From Prevotella sp. (GTDB lineage Bacteria; Bacteroidota; Bacteroidia; Bacteroidales; Bacteroidaceae), in contig JAJQAI010000318.1 of assembly GCA_021203915.1 (NCBI GenBank), positions 1 to 6,359 on the forward strand: a stretch of 6,359 nt of DNA, written 5' to 3'. The position numbers and the translations under genes are program-made. A model generated the notes under the pieces. It was not told the DNA's origin, did not search any database, and saw only the letters and a list, made by a program, of their open reading frames with translations. This document shows positions 1 through 6,341 of the stretch, piece after piece (position 1 is the first letter of the stretch; each line of letters starts with the position of its first letter).

Positions 1-1019
1 CTCTCCTCATTATCAATGAGTTTATAAGTATGTGGAGTGTCATTTAGTGATTTAAGATTGCTTTGTTTCCTCAGCTCTGTATCCTCATCCAAATTAAAGT
101 TATTGGCGAACAAATCAAGTTCTTTTTTAGGCATCTTTTTTTGAGTGGGCTCCTCTTCATTTAGAAATCTTTTAGCAAGTGTTTTAAACTCCAAGAAGAA
201 GAATAGTTCTCTTAAGACGTCTTTCTTTGGAGAAGTTCGTTTAAGTTTTTCAAGGTCTAATTCTATAGGAACATCAGTTTTTATAGTTACCAAAAATTTT
301 GAGGTACGTATTTGCTCAACATTTTCCTCAACCTTCACTCTTAATGCTCCTTTTAGTTCTGATGTGTGTTCAAGCAGATTATCTATGCTTCCAAACTCTT
401 TTATCAGTTTTACGGCCGTCTTCTCCCCCACCCCAGGACATCCTGGAACATTATCGGAAGAATCTCCCATTAATCCAAGAAGATCTATAATTTGATGAGT
501 TGATGATATATCATATTTTGAGCATATACCACTGGGGTCAAGTGTTTCGTATCCACCTCCATGGCGTGGGCGAAACATAAAAACATTATCTCTTACAAGC
601 TGTGCATAATCTTTATCGGGAGTAAGCATGAAGGTTTGAATACCCTCTTGGCCAGCTTTTAAGGCAAGAGTTCCGATGACATCGTCTGCTTCAAAGCCAC
701 TTACCTCAAGTATTGGAATATTCATTGCTCCAAGTATATCTTTTATTATTGGAACTGCAAGGTGAATATCCTCAGGTGTTTGTTGTCGTTGTGCTTTGTA
801 CTCAGGGTATGCTTCATGACGAAAGGTTGGTCCTTTTGGGTCGAAGGCTACACCTATATGTGTGGGTTGCTCTTTTGTTATTACTTCGTGTAAGGTGTTG
901 CAGAAACCCAGTATTGGTGATGTGTTAAGTCCTTTAGAATTTATACGAGGGGAATTGATGAAAGCATAATATGAGCGATATATTAGCGCATATGCATCAA
1001 TCAAAAATAATTTGTTCAT
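1..1019 (-). CDS. polA: DNA polymerase I, N-terminal part (5' nuclease domain); cut by the window edge
   Basis: The open frame runs from an ATG at 1019 to the left edge with no stop, giving 339 codons; family members are about 900 or more residues, so the polymerase domain lies outside. The protein starts MNKLFLIDAYALIYRSYYAF and carries the full FEN-like 5' nuclease set of metal-binding acids: D8, D60, E110, D112 and D113 in GFEADDVIGT, D135 and D137 in TPDKDYAQLV, D186 and D189 in GLMGDSSDNVPG. The helix-hairpin-helix GCPGVGEKTA follows at about 193-202. Residues after about 285 form a charged linker. The product removes RNA primers and damaged 5' flaps and fills gaps in Okazaki fragment processing and excision repair, in the cytoplasm. 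Family identity is clear; presence of an active 3'-5' proofreading domain cannot be judged. It is transcribed divergently from the prenyl synthase gene, and the leader contains CAAGGAAAA upstream of the start. Confidence 0.96.
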   Translation of the reverse strand, partial: MNKLFLIDAYALIYRSYYAFINSPRINSKGLNTSPILGFCNTLHEVITKEQPTHIGVAFDPKGPTFRHEAYPEYKAQRQQTPEDIHLAVPIIKDILGAMNIPILEVSGFEADDVIGTLALKAGQEGIQTFMLTPDKDYAQLVRDNVFMFRPRHGGGYETLDPSGICSKYDISSTHQIIDLLGLMGDSSDNVPGCPGVGEKTAVKLIKEFGSIDNLLEHTSELKGALRVKVEENVEQIRTSKFLVTIKTDVPIELDLEKLKRTSPKKDVLRELFFFLEFKTLAKRFLNEEEPTQKKMPKKELDLFANNFNLDEDTELRKQSNLKSLNDTPHTYKLIDNEE

Positions 1020-1042
1020 GGTTTTCTTTTTTTTCCTTGATG

Positions 1043-1073
1043 TAAAAGTACAGAAAATTTGCAATTAATACAA
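1043..1073 (-). promoter_or_regulatory. Probable polA promoter, Bacteroidota type
   Basis: Read on the minus strand, TTG (1073-1071) is followed after 20 bases by TACTTTTA (1050-1043), one base off the Bacteroidota -7 consensus TAnnTTTG. Transcription would begin near 1034-1038, giving a leader of roughly 15-20 bases before the polA ATG at 1019. Placement and spacing fit. The last base of the -7 box and the incomplete -33 box make it weaker than the opposing promoter. Confidence 0.5.
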
Positions 1074-1090
1074 TTAAATGACTACTTTTG
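1058..1090 (+). promoter_or_regulatory. Promoter of the polyprenyl synthase gene, Bacteroidota type
   Basis: TTTG at 1058-1061 is followed after 21 bases by TACTTTTG at 1083-1090, an exact match to the TAnnTTTG -7 element recognised by the Bacteroidota primary sigma factor. The predicted transcript start is about 1095-1099. That puts the ATG at 1078 upstream of the transcript and leaves the ATG at 1114 as the first usable start. The -33 box lies inside the divergent polA promoter, so the two may compete for polymerase. Confidence 0.7.
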
Positions 1091-1113
1091 CACCAAATAT
1101 TTGGCATATAAAG

Positions 1114-2091
1114 ATGGATTCTCTTTTTCTTATCAAGGAGCCAATTAAAAAGGAACTTGATGCCTTTATAGACCTTTTCAACACCTCGCTTTCGCACAGT
1201 AATAGCTTGCAGGAGGAAATTTTCTCACGCATACGAAAAAACGCAGGAAAACGTATGCGCCCGATGCTTATGCTTTTAGTTGCTAAAAACTTTGGGCAGA
1301 TTAATTCTTCGACCCTAGAGGCAGCTGTTGGCCTTGAGTTACTTCATACGGCAAGCCTTATTCATGACGATGTTGTCGATGAAAGCGCTTTTCGTCGTGG
1401 AATTCCTTCTGTTAATGCCCTTCATGATAATAAAGTCGCCGTACTAGTTGGAGATTATATTTTATCTACTGCCCTACTACATATTTCTAAAACGCAAAAT
1501 TTAAGAATGGTTACTTATCTTGCTAGATTGGGACAGACGCTTTCTAATGGTGAGATACTTCAACTTATGTGTATGGAAGATGATAGTTTCTCTGAACAGG
1601 CTTACTATCAGGTTATACGTCAGAAGACTGCAGCTTTGTTTGAGGCGTGTTGCGTTTTAGGTGCAGTTTCTGTTGATGTGAAAACAGAGGATCTCTCTGA
1701 TATTGTGAAATTCGGCCAGACTTTGGGAGTAATATTCCAAATAAGGGATGATATCTTTGATTATTATGACTCCACTGAACTAGGGAAGCCAACTGGTAAT
1801 GATATGTTAGAGGGAAAGTTAACTCTTCCGGTGATACATGCCCTAAATTCTTCTGGTAATAAGGATATGCTTTCTTTGGCAATGAAAGTAAGGAATCGTA
1901 CAATTAGTCCCGATGAAATCACGACTTTAGTTGAATTTACTAAAGAAAATGGTGGCATTGAATATGCCCAAAAGCGTATGCAAACCCATCGTTTAGAGGC
2001 ACAATCCTTTATTGATAACTTTGTTAAGGATGTATCTCTTCGCAAAAGTTTTGAGACCTACCTTGATTTTGTAGTTAGGCGCAATATATAG
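1114..2091 (+). CDS. Long-chain trans-polyprenyl diphosphate synthase (IspB type)
   Basis: This 325-residue class I prenyltransferase adds isopentenyl diphosphate units to an allylic primer. It probably makes the side chain of menaquinone, or another long polyprenyl diphosphate. Visible motifs, numbered from the 1114 start, are GKRMRP (45-50), the first aspartate-rich motif LIHDDVVD with D85, D86 and D89, then RR at 94-95, RQKTAALFE (169-177), the second motif QIRDDIFD with D212, D213 and D216, and GKPTGNDMLEGKLTLP (224-239). The residues four and five positions before the first motif are small (S81, A80), which in this family usually means a long product; the exact chain length is inference. 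The frame is open from an ATG at 1078, but that codon lies upstream of the predicted transcript start, and as I recall Bacteroidales homologues begin MDSL as here at 1114. The gene seems monocistronic, ending at a convergent terminator. Confidence 0.93.
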   Translation: MDSLFLIKEPIKKELDAFIDLFNTSLSHSNSLQEEIFSRIRKNAGKRMRPMLMLLVAKNFGQINSSTLEAAVGLELLHTASLIHDDVVDESAFRRGIPSVNALHDNKVAVLVGDYILSTALLHISKTQNLRMVTYLARLGQTLSNGEILQLMCMEDDSFSEQAYYQVIRQKTAALFEACCVLGAVSVDVKTEDLSDIVKFGQTLGVIFQIRDDIFDYYDSTELGKPTGNDMLEGKLTLPVIHALNSSGNKDMLSLAMKVRNRTISPDEITTLVEFTKENGGIEYAQKRMQTHRLEAQSFIDNFVKDVSLRKSFETYLDFVVRRNI

Positions 2092-2104
2092 AAGGAATGC
2101 ACCT

Positions 2105-2141
2105 AAAAAAATAAATCCGATAATTTCTTATTGGGCTTTTT
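2105..2141. terminator. Probable bidirectional terminator between convergent genes
   Basis: CCGATAA (2117-2123) and TTATTGG (2128-2134) form a 7-bp stem with one G-U wobble and a four-base loop. On the plus strand it is followed by GC and T5 (2137-2141), which would stop the prenyl synthase transcript. On the minus strand the same arms pair with one A-C mismatch around a GAAA loop. There they are followed by ATTTATTTTTTT, including T7 from the A-run at 2105-2111, which would end the apt-to-deoC operon. The hairpin is short and AT-rich, so efficiency is uncertain, but it lies exactly between two convergent stop codons. Confidence 0.65.
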
Positions 2142-3090
2142 AAAAGAATTTTGTTTCCTTTCCAACCATTTCGCTTAGTAACATATTTGCAAGTCGGCTT
2201 GTTCCTAGCCGAAACCATTTGTTTGTAAGCCACTTTTCACCTAGAACCTCTTTTACAATTGTATAGTATGTGATAGCATCCATAACAGAGTTGATGCCAC
2301 CTGCTGGTTTGAGGCCAACTTGAATACCGGTTGTTTCATAGTATTGCTTTATAGCTTGGCACATTACATATACGGCCTCAGGTGTTGCTCCTGCTTTTTC
2401 CTTTCCCGTTGAGGTTTTGATGTAGTCAGCCCCAGAGTACATCGCTATAATCGATGCTTTCTTAATAGCCGAAGCTGTCTTTAGGCAATAAGTCTCTAGT
2501 ATTACTTTCATTGGATGACGAGAGCATACGCCTTTTAGTTCCCCTATATCATCGGCCACACTTTGATAATCTCCACTAAGAAATTTACCCACTGGCATAA
2601 CTATGTCAATTTCTGTTGCCCCATCCTTGATGGCAAGAGCTGTCTCTGCCACCTTTACTTCCATTAGTGCTTGTGATGATGGAAAACTTCCGGAAACACA
2701 AGCAATCCCAACTCCTTCAACCTCAAGGCTTTGGCTTACGATACTTGCAAAGCAAGGATAGACGCATATAGTTGCAACGTGTGGAAGATCTGGATATGTT
2801 GCATCGAAATCGTTCACTCTTTCTGTAAATGCTAGAACACTTTCTTCGGAGTCTGTGGTGTTTAGAGTCGTTAGCTCAATGCTACCAAAAAGAAACTTTT
2901 TTACCTCGAGAGTATCATTCTCATGCACTTTCTCTGAGATTATTTTCTTTATAGCCCTAGTTACTTCTTCATCATTTATATCTGTGTCATACAATCCAAG
3001 GGCTTCTTCAAACTTGTTTAACTTTTTATGAAAATGCTGGTGTTCATCGTGTGAATGACACTCTCCCCCATGTTTGTCGTTAGTCATCAT
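2140..3090 (-). CDS. deoC: Deoxyribose-phosphate aldolase with a histidine-rich N-terminal extension
   Basis: This class I aldolase cleaves 2-deoxyribose 5-phosphate to acetaldehyde and glyceraldehyde 3-phosphate, feeding deoxynucleoside sugar into glycolysis. The TIM-barrel catalytic set is complete: D162 in EIDIVMP, the Schiff-base lysine K225 in IKTSTGK, and K261 in LKPAGGI. At 316 residues it is longer than the roughly 250-residue E. coli type. The body resembles the longer form seen in Bacteroidota and animals, for example LGEKWL followed by FRLGTSRLANMLL near the C terminus. Residues 7-21 are unusual, with six histidines and one cysteine; the aldolase-like body begins near 25 (NKFEEALGLYD). 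The conserved ETG after strand KVIL is ETY here (199-201). The first ATG (3090) overlaps the MazG-like stop by four bases as ATGA; a second ATG directly after it (3087) is equally possible. It is last in the operon and likely translated by coupling. Confidence 0.95.
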   Translation of the reverse strand: MMTNDKHGGECHSHDEHQHFHKKLNKFEEALGLYDTDINDEEVTRAIKKIISEKVHENDTLEVKKFLFGSIELTTLNTTDSEESVLAFTERVNDFDATYPDLPHVATICVYPCFASIVSQSLEVEGVGIACVSGSFPSSQALMEVKVAETALAIKDGATEIDIVMPVGKFLSGDYQSVADDIGELKGVCSRHPMKVILETYCLKTASAIKKASIIAMYSGADYIKTSTGKEKAGATPEAVYVMCQAIKQYYETTGIQVGLKPAGGINSVMDAITYYTIVKEVLGEKWLTNKWFRLGTSRLANMLLSEMVGKETKFF

Positions 3091-3437
3091 TTTTTTAAAA
3101 GTTTTGGGTTATTTATATGTCTTTGTTTATCTCTTTGAGTCTTTTTTTCAATGTTCTTTTTTAGCGCTCTAGTTAGGTCAACTCCTGTTTGATTTGCTAG
3201 GCAGAGTAAAACCCATAGAACATCGGCCATCTCATCTTCAGGATCTTGGCTTTCAGAGGCTTTAAAACTTTGGTCGCCATATTTGCGAGCCATTATTCTT
3301 GCAAGTTCCCCGACTTCTTCGGTAAGACAGGCCATGTTGGTTAGTTCGCTAAAATAGCGTACTCCATAGTTTTTAATCCACTTATCAACCATTTCTTGGG
3401 CCTCTCTTAAGGTTATATCTTCTTTAAAGTCAATCAT
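3087..3437 (-). CDS. MazG-like nucleoside triphosphate pyrophosphohydrolase (short, single domain)
   Basis: This 116-residue all-alpha NTP-PPase-like protein would hydrolyse (d)NTPs to monophosphates and pyrophosphate, probably removing aberrant or excess nucleotides. The Mg-binding signature is present: E40, E41 and E44 in LTEEVGELAR, and E69 and D72 in PEDEMADVLW, followed by KKN at 93-95. It is about half the length of E. coli MazG, which has two such domains, and fits the short single-domain MazG-related class that works as an oligomer. Substrate preference cannot be read from sequence. It lies 13 bases after dtd and overlaps deoC by four bases, so it is part of the same transcript. Its last codons form an A7 run directly before the stop (3090-3096). 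The name mazG is sometimes used, but orthology to E. coli MazG is doubtful. Confidence 0.88.
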   Translation of the reverse strand: MIDFKEDITLREAQEMVDKWIKNYGVRYFSELTNMACLTEEVGELARIMARKYGDQSFKASESQDPEDEMADVLWVLLCLANQTGVDLTRALKKNIEKKTQRDKQRHINNPKLLKK

Positions 3438-3450
3438 ATTTATAAAAAAG

Positions 3451-3903
3451 TTATTCTTTATGTTTTGTATCCATACAAATAGTTACAGGACCATCATTTA
3501 TGAGCTCTACTTTCATATCGGCACCAAACTCTCCTGTTTTGACTTCTTTGCCAAGCATGAGACTCATTTTATGGCAGAACTCTTCGTATAGCGGTATTGA
3601 AATTTCATGTTTTGCTGCATGTATCCATGAAGGGCGATTTCCTTTCTTATATGATGCAAGTAAGGTGAATTGACTAATTACCATAATTTCACCATCAACA
3701 TCTTCAATGGGAAGGTTCATAACACCATTTTCGTCATCAAAGATTCTTAATGCTATAATCTTTTTAACCAACCACTCTAAATCTTCTTTGTTATCATCAT
3801 CTGCTATACCTAGCAGTATAAGATAGCCCCTTTTTATACTGGACTTTACTTTAGCATCTATGGTTACTGAAGCTCTGCTTACTCGTTGAATAACTGCTTT
3901 CAT
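3451..3903 (-). CDS. dtd: D-aminoacyl-tRNA deacylase
   Basis: At 150 residues this has the normal length for DTD, a cytoplasmic homodimer that hydrolyses the ester bond of D-aminoacyl-tRNAs (and mischarged glycyl-tRNAs), recycling tRNA and keeping D-amino acids out of proteins. It starts with the typical MKAVIQRVSRASVTI. The two signature motifs of the cross-subunit active site are intact: SQFTLLA (77-83, with T80) and NDGPVT (136-141), preceded by TGEFGADM (123-130). The start lies only six bases after the uvrC stop codon and the MazG-like gene follows after 13 bases, so it is co-transcribed. I see nothing abnormal in it. Confidence 0.97.
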   Translation of the reverse strand: MKAVIQRVSRASVTIDAKVKSSIKRGYLILLGIADDDNKEDLEWLVKKIIALRIFDDENGVMNLPIEDVDGEIMVISQFTLLASYKKGNRPSWIHAAKHEISIPLYEEFCHKMSLMLGKEVKTGEFGADMKVELINDGPVTICMDTKHKE

Positions 3904-3909
3904 TACACT

Positions 3910-5739
3910 TTATTTAGTCTTTTCGAAGTGTTCATGTATTATCCTTGCCTTACTTTCCCCTAGAATATCTATAAGTACTTGTAAATCAGCTTCTTTTATC
4001 CTTTTTACAGTTCTTAGTTTCTCTAGAAGCAAGGCCTTACTTTTAGGCCCGATTCCTTTTATTTCATCAAGTTCTGAGTGAAGGGCGCGTTTGCTTCTTT
4101 TTTCTCTATGGAATGTTATTGCAAATCTATGTGCCTCGTCTTGAAGCCGTGACAGCATACGGAATAGTTCTCCATCTTGTTTTAAACCAATCACTTTTGG
4201 TGGAAAGCCGAAAAGAAGTTCGTTTGTTCTATGATGACTATCTTTGGCTAGCCCTGCAATTGGAATCTCAAGTCCTAGTTCATCTTCGATAACTTTTCTA
4301 ACCACACTCATTTGCCCTTGTCCTCCATCCGTGATTATAAGATCTGGGAACTCTCCGCCTTCTGTCTTTAAACGTGTATAGCGCCGTTTAACTACTTCTT
4401 GCATTGAGGCATAGTCATCGGGACCTATTACGGTTTTTATCATATATTTTCGATAATCCTTTTTGCTAGGCTTCATGCCTTTGAATACCACACAAGAGGC
4501 TACAGCGTCTTGACCTAAGATGTTTGAGTTGTCAAACATCTCTACTCTATATGGAATCTTCTTAAGTTTAAGAGCTTCTTGTATTTCTTTCATAGCCCGT
4601 ACGCTTTTCTGCTCGGGGTTTAGTTTCTCTTTTTGCTTGAGCCTATCAAAACGGTATTGCTTTACATTAAGTGCAGAAAGTTCCAAAAGTTTTTTCTTAT
4701 CCCCACGTTGTGGTACAGTAAACATCACGTTCTCAATTTTCATCTCCACTGGTTTTGCCGTGATGATTTCATTTGAAGAACTCTCCATTTTTTCTCTTAT
4801 TTGCATGATTCCTTGTTGAAGAATCTCCTCATCGGTTTCAGAAAGATGTTTTTTTATTTCAAAGGTGTATCCTTGATTTATACAGCCGTTTGTTACATGC
4901 ATATAATTTATGTATGCTATGTTTTCATCATTTTCTATTGTGAAGACATCTACATTATTTATGCTTTGGCTTACCACTTCGCTTTTGGCGCAAAAATTTT
5001 CAACCAGTAAGTATTTCCTTTTTGCAATTTCTGCCTTTTCAAAGAGCATTTCATCGGCCATGTTTTTCATCTCTTGGAGTAACCCTTTAGATAACTCGCG
5101 GGTGTTACCCTTAAGTATTTCTTTGGCTTGTTCTATGCATTTAAGATAGTCTTCCCTAGTTTGTTTCCCAACACATGGTGCTTCACAATTATGTATATGA
5201 AACTCTAGACAAGGTCGATATTTCCCTTGCGTAATACTCTCTTCTGATAAAGGGAATCTACATGTGCGTGGTTTGTATAGTTTTTTAATTAGGTCTAACA
5301 TAGCGTACATAGAGCCTAGATGGCTATATGGGCCATAGTATGTTCCCAGTTTTTTATTTATGGTTCTAGTTTTAAATATCCTCGGGAAATTTTCTTTTGT
5401 AACGCAAATTGATGGGTATGTTTTACCATCTTTAAGCAGTATGTTGTAACGGGGTTGATACTTTTTTATTAAGTTATTTTCTAGCAGAAGGGCATCTTCT
5501 TCGGTTTTAACTACAATATATTTAATGTCGCAAATTTTGCTTACTAAAACCTTCGTTTTAAATCTATCAACCTCTTTATGGAAATAAGAACTTACGCGGT
5601 TTTTAAGATTTTTAGCCTTTCCTACATATATTACGTGCCCCTGGCTATCTAAATATTGATAGCAACCAGGACTATTTGGTAAATTACTTACAATAGACTT
5701 TAAGGCCTCAATCCTTTTTTTCTCCTCTTCCTTTTCCAT
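3910..5739 (-). CDS. uvrC: Excinuclease ABC subunit C (UvrC)
   Basis: UvrC makes both incisions around a lesion after UvrAB recognition in nucleotide excision repair. The 609-residue protein is full length. The N-terminal GIY-YIG nuclease (about 18-100, 3' incision) shows GCY at 25-27, YVG at 38-40, R48 in NLKNR and E87 in LLLENN. A C-x16-C-x7-C-x3-C cluster (C160, C177, C185, C189) matches the iron-sulfur ligands found in UvrC. The UVR helix-loop-helix that contacts UvrB is at about 210-248. The C-terminal RNase H-like nuclease (5' incision) has D403 in MFDNSN, D471 in ITDGGQGQ and H537 in EAHRF, followed by a helix-hairpin-helix with GIGPKSK (562-568). It is second in the operon, after a 71-base gap containing a parS site. 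The start at 5739 is preceded by AAGAAAAGG and gives the charged leader MEKEEEKKR before the conserved domain. Confidence 0.98.
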   Translation of the reverse strand: MEKEEEKKRIEALKSIVSNLPNSPGCYQYLDSQGHVIYVGKAKNLKNRVSSYFHKEVDRFKTKVLVSKICDIKYIVVKTEEDALLLENNLIKKYQPRYNILLKDGKTYPSICVTKENFPRIFKTRTINKKLGTYYGPYSHLGSMYAMLDLIKKLYKPRTCRFPLSEESITQGKYRPCLEFHIHNCEAPCVGKQTREDYLKCIEQAKEILKGNTRELSKGLLQEMKNMADEMLFEKAEIAKRKYLLVENFCAKSEVVSQSINNVDVFTIENDENIAYINYMHVTNGCINQGYTFEIKKHLSETDEEILQQGIMQIREKMESSSNEIITAKPVEMKIENVMFTVPQRGDKKKLLELSALNVKQYRFDRLKQKEKLNPEQKSVRAMKEIQEALKLKKIPYRVEMFDNSNILGQDAVASCVVFKGMKPSKKDYRKYMIKTVIGPDDYASMQEVVKRRYTRLKTEGGEFPDLIITDGGQGQMSVVRKVIEDELGLEIPIAGLAKDSHHRTNELLFGFPPKVIGLKQDGELFRMLSRLQDEAHRFAITFHREKRSKRALHSELDEIKGIGPKSKALLLEKLRTVKRIKEADLQVLIDILGESKARIIHEHFEKTK

Positions 5740-5761
5740 CCTTTTCTTGAAAATCTTCTAA

Positions 5762-5812
5762 AGGTTACTTTCGGAGTGTTTCACGTGAAACACTCCAGAA
5801 AGCCAATAACCT
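5762..5812. repeat. Nested interrupted inverted repeat centred on parS
   Basis: Three pairs of arms share one centre. The outer arms are AGGTTA (5762-5767) and TAACCT (5807-5812). The middle arms are CTTTC (5768-5772) and GAAAG (5798-5802). The core is a 24-base perfect palindrome (5773-5796). Only CCAA (5803-5806) and A5797 interrupt the symmetry. As RNA on the minus strand it could form a 21-bp stem with a 4-base ACGT loop and two bulges. Its outer arm takes in part of the apt stop codon (5811-5813) and leaves the 22 bases before the uvrC start free. No T-run follows the stem, so it does not look like an intrinsic terminator. Confidence 0.85.
5777..5792. promoter_or_regulatory. parS: parS centromere-like site (ParB binding)
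   Basis: The 16 bases TGTTTCACGTGAAACA match the widely conserved chromosomal parS consensus exactly and are perfectly palindromic. ParB dimers bind such sites, spread and act with ParA and SMC in origin segregation. The flanks GGAG and CTCC extend the symmetry to 24 bases. It lies in the intergenic gap between apt and uvrC. A 16-base perfect match to this particular palindrome is very unlikely by chance in a window this small. ParB binding in this organism is inference, since parA and parB are not in the window. Confidence 0.9.
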
Positions 5813-6341
5813 AAAGCTGCATTAGGACGCTTAGTTCAGTTCCTTCTTCAAATTTGTTTCTTCCGTCTAGTTTTTCAGTAACTAATTCTATTAGGAAGTT
5901 TACGTATATTTTCTTTGGATTAAATTTCTTTACTAAGTTATAAGCTGCCCTCATCGTTCCACCCGTTGCTAAAAGGTCGTCATGAAGTAGTACCACATCT
6001 TCTGGTCCAATAGAGTCCTTGTGGATTTCTATTGTATCAGTACCATATTCTTTTGTGTAACTTTCCTTTATTGTTTCTGCTGGGAGTTTCCCAGGCTTAC
6101 GACATAGTACGACTCCAGCATTAAGCCTTATAGCTAGTGCTGAGGACATCACAAATCCCCGACTTTCTATACCAACTATTTTGGTTATACCCTTATCTTT
6201 GTAGAGATTGTACAATTCATCCTCCATTATTTTTAAACATTCTGGATTCTTGAATAGTGTGGTTACGTCTCTAAAGATAATCCCTTTCTCTGGAAAATCA
6301 GGGATACTTCTTAGATTTTCAATTAATGTTTTGTTATTCAT
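5811..6341 (-). CDS. apt: Adenine phosphoribosyltransferase
   Basis: Apt converts adenine and PRPP to AMP and pyrophosphate in purine salvage, as a cytoplasmic dimer. At 176 residues it has the usual length. The N-terminal hood includes SIPDFPEKGIIFRDVTTLF (12-30); the usual PGI(N/D)FRD segment appears here as KGIIFRD. ESRGF is at 59-63 and RKPGKLP at 81-87. The PRPP-binding motif VVLLHDDLLATGGTM (116-130) carries D121, D122 and the TGGT loop; H120 takes the place of the more usual V or D before the DD pair. The C-terminal tail is short, ending FEEGTELSVLMQL. It is the first operon gene visible. Only 18 bases of upstream sequence are in the window, and no promoter can be seen, so a further upstream gene (mnmG sits there in related genomes, from memory) may share the transcript. 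Confidence 0.97.
   Translation of the reverse strand: MNNKTLIENLRSIPDFPEKGIIFRDVTTLFKNPECLKIMEDELYNLYKDKGITKIVGIESRGFVMSSALAIRLNAGVVLCRKPGKLPAETIKESYTKEYGTDTIEIHKDSIGPEDVVLLHDDLLATGGTMRAAYNLVKKFNPKKIYVNFLIELVTEKLDGRNKFEEGTELSVLMQL

Noticed and set aside
145..928. Plus-strand open frames at 145-495, 299-490 and 713-928
   Set aside because: They lie opposite the polA 5' nuclease coding sequence, whose catalytic motifs are complete; their translations show no recognisable domain.
997..1197. Minus-strand open frame of 66 codons
   Set aside because: It overlaps the polA start, the divergent promoters and the start of the prenyl synthase gene; its translation is lysine-rich and has no family features.
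1613..2045. Minus-strand open frames at 1613-1903 and 1764-2045
   Set aside because: Both are antisense to the conserved C-terminal half of the prenyl synthase, including the second aspartate-rich motif.
4520..5149. Plus-strand open frames at 4520-4819, 4801-5010 and 4910-5149, with hydrophobic translations
   Set aside because: They are antisense to uvrC. The apparent hydrophobicity comes from reading the complement of lysine- and glutamate-rich codons.
5659..5667. GCY instead of GIY in the UvrC nuclease motif as a defect
   Set aside because: The middle residue of GIY varies in UvrC proteins, as I recall Cys being common in Bacteroidales, and the other catalytic residues (R48, E87) are present.
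5773..5796. The strong hairpin between apt and uvrC as an intrinsic terminator
   Set aside because: Neither strand has a T-run after the stem, and the exact parS core gives a better explanation.
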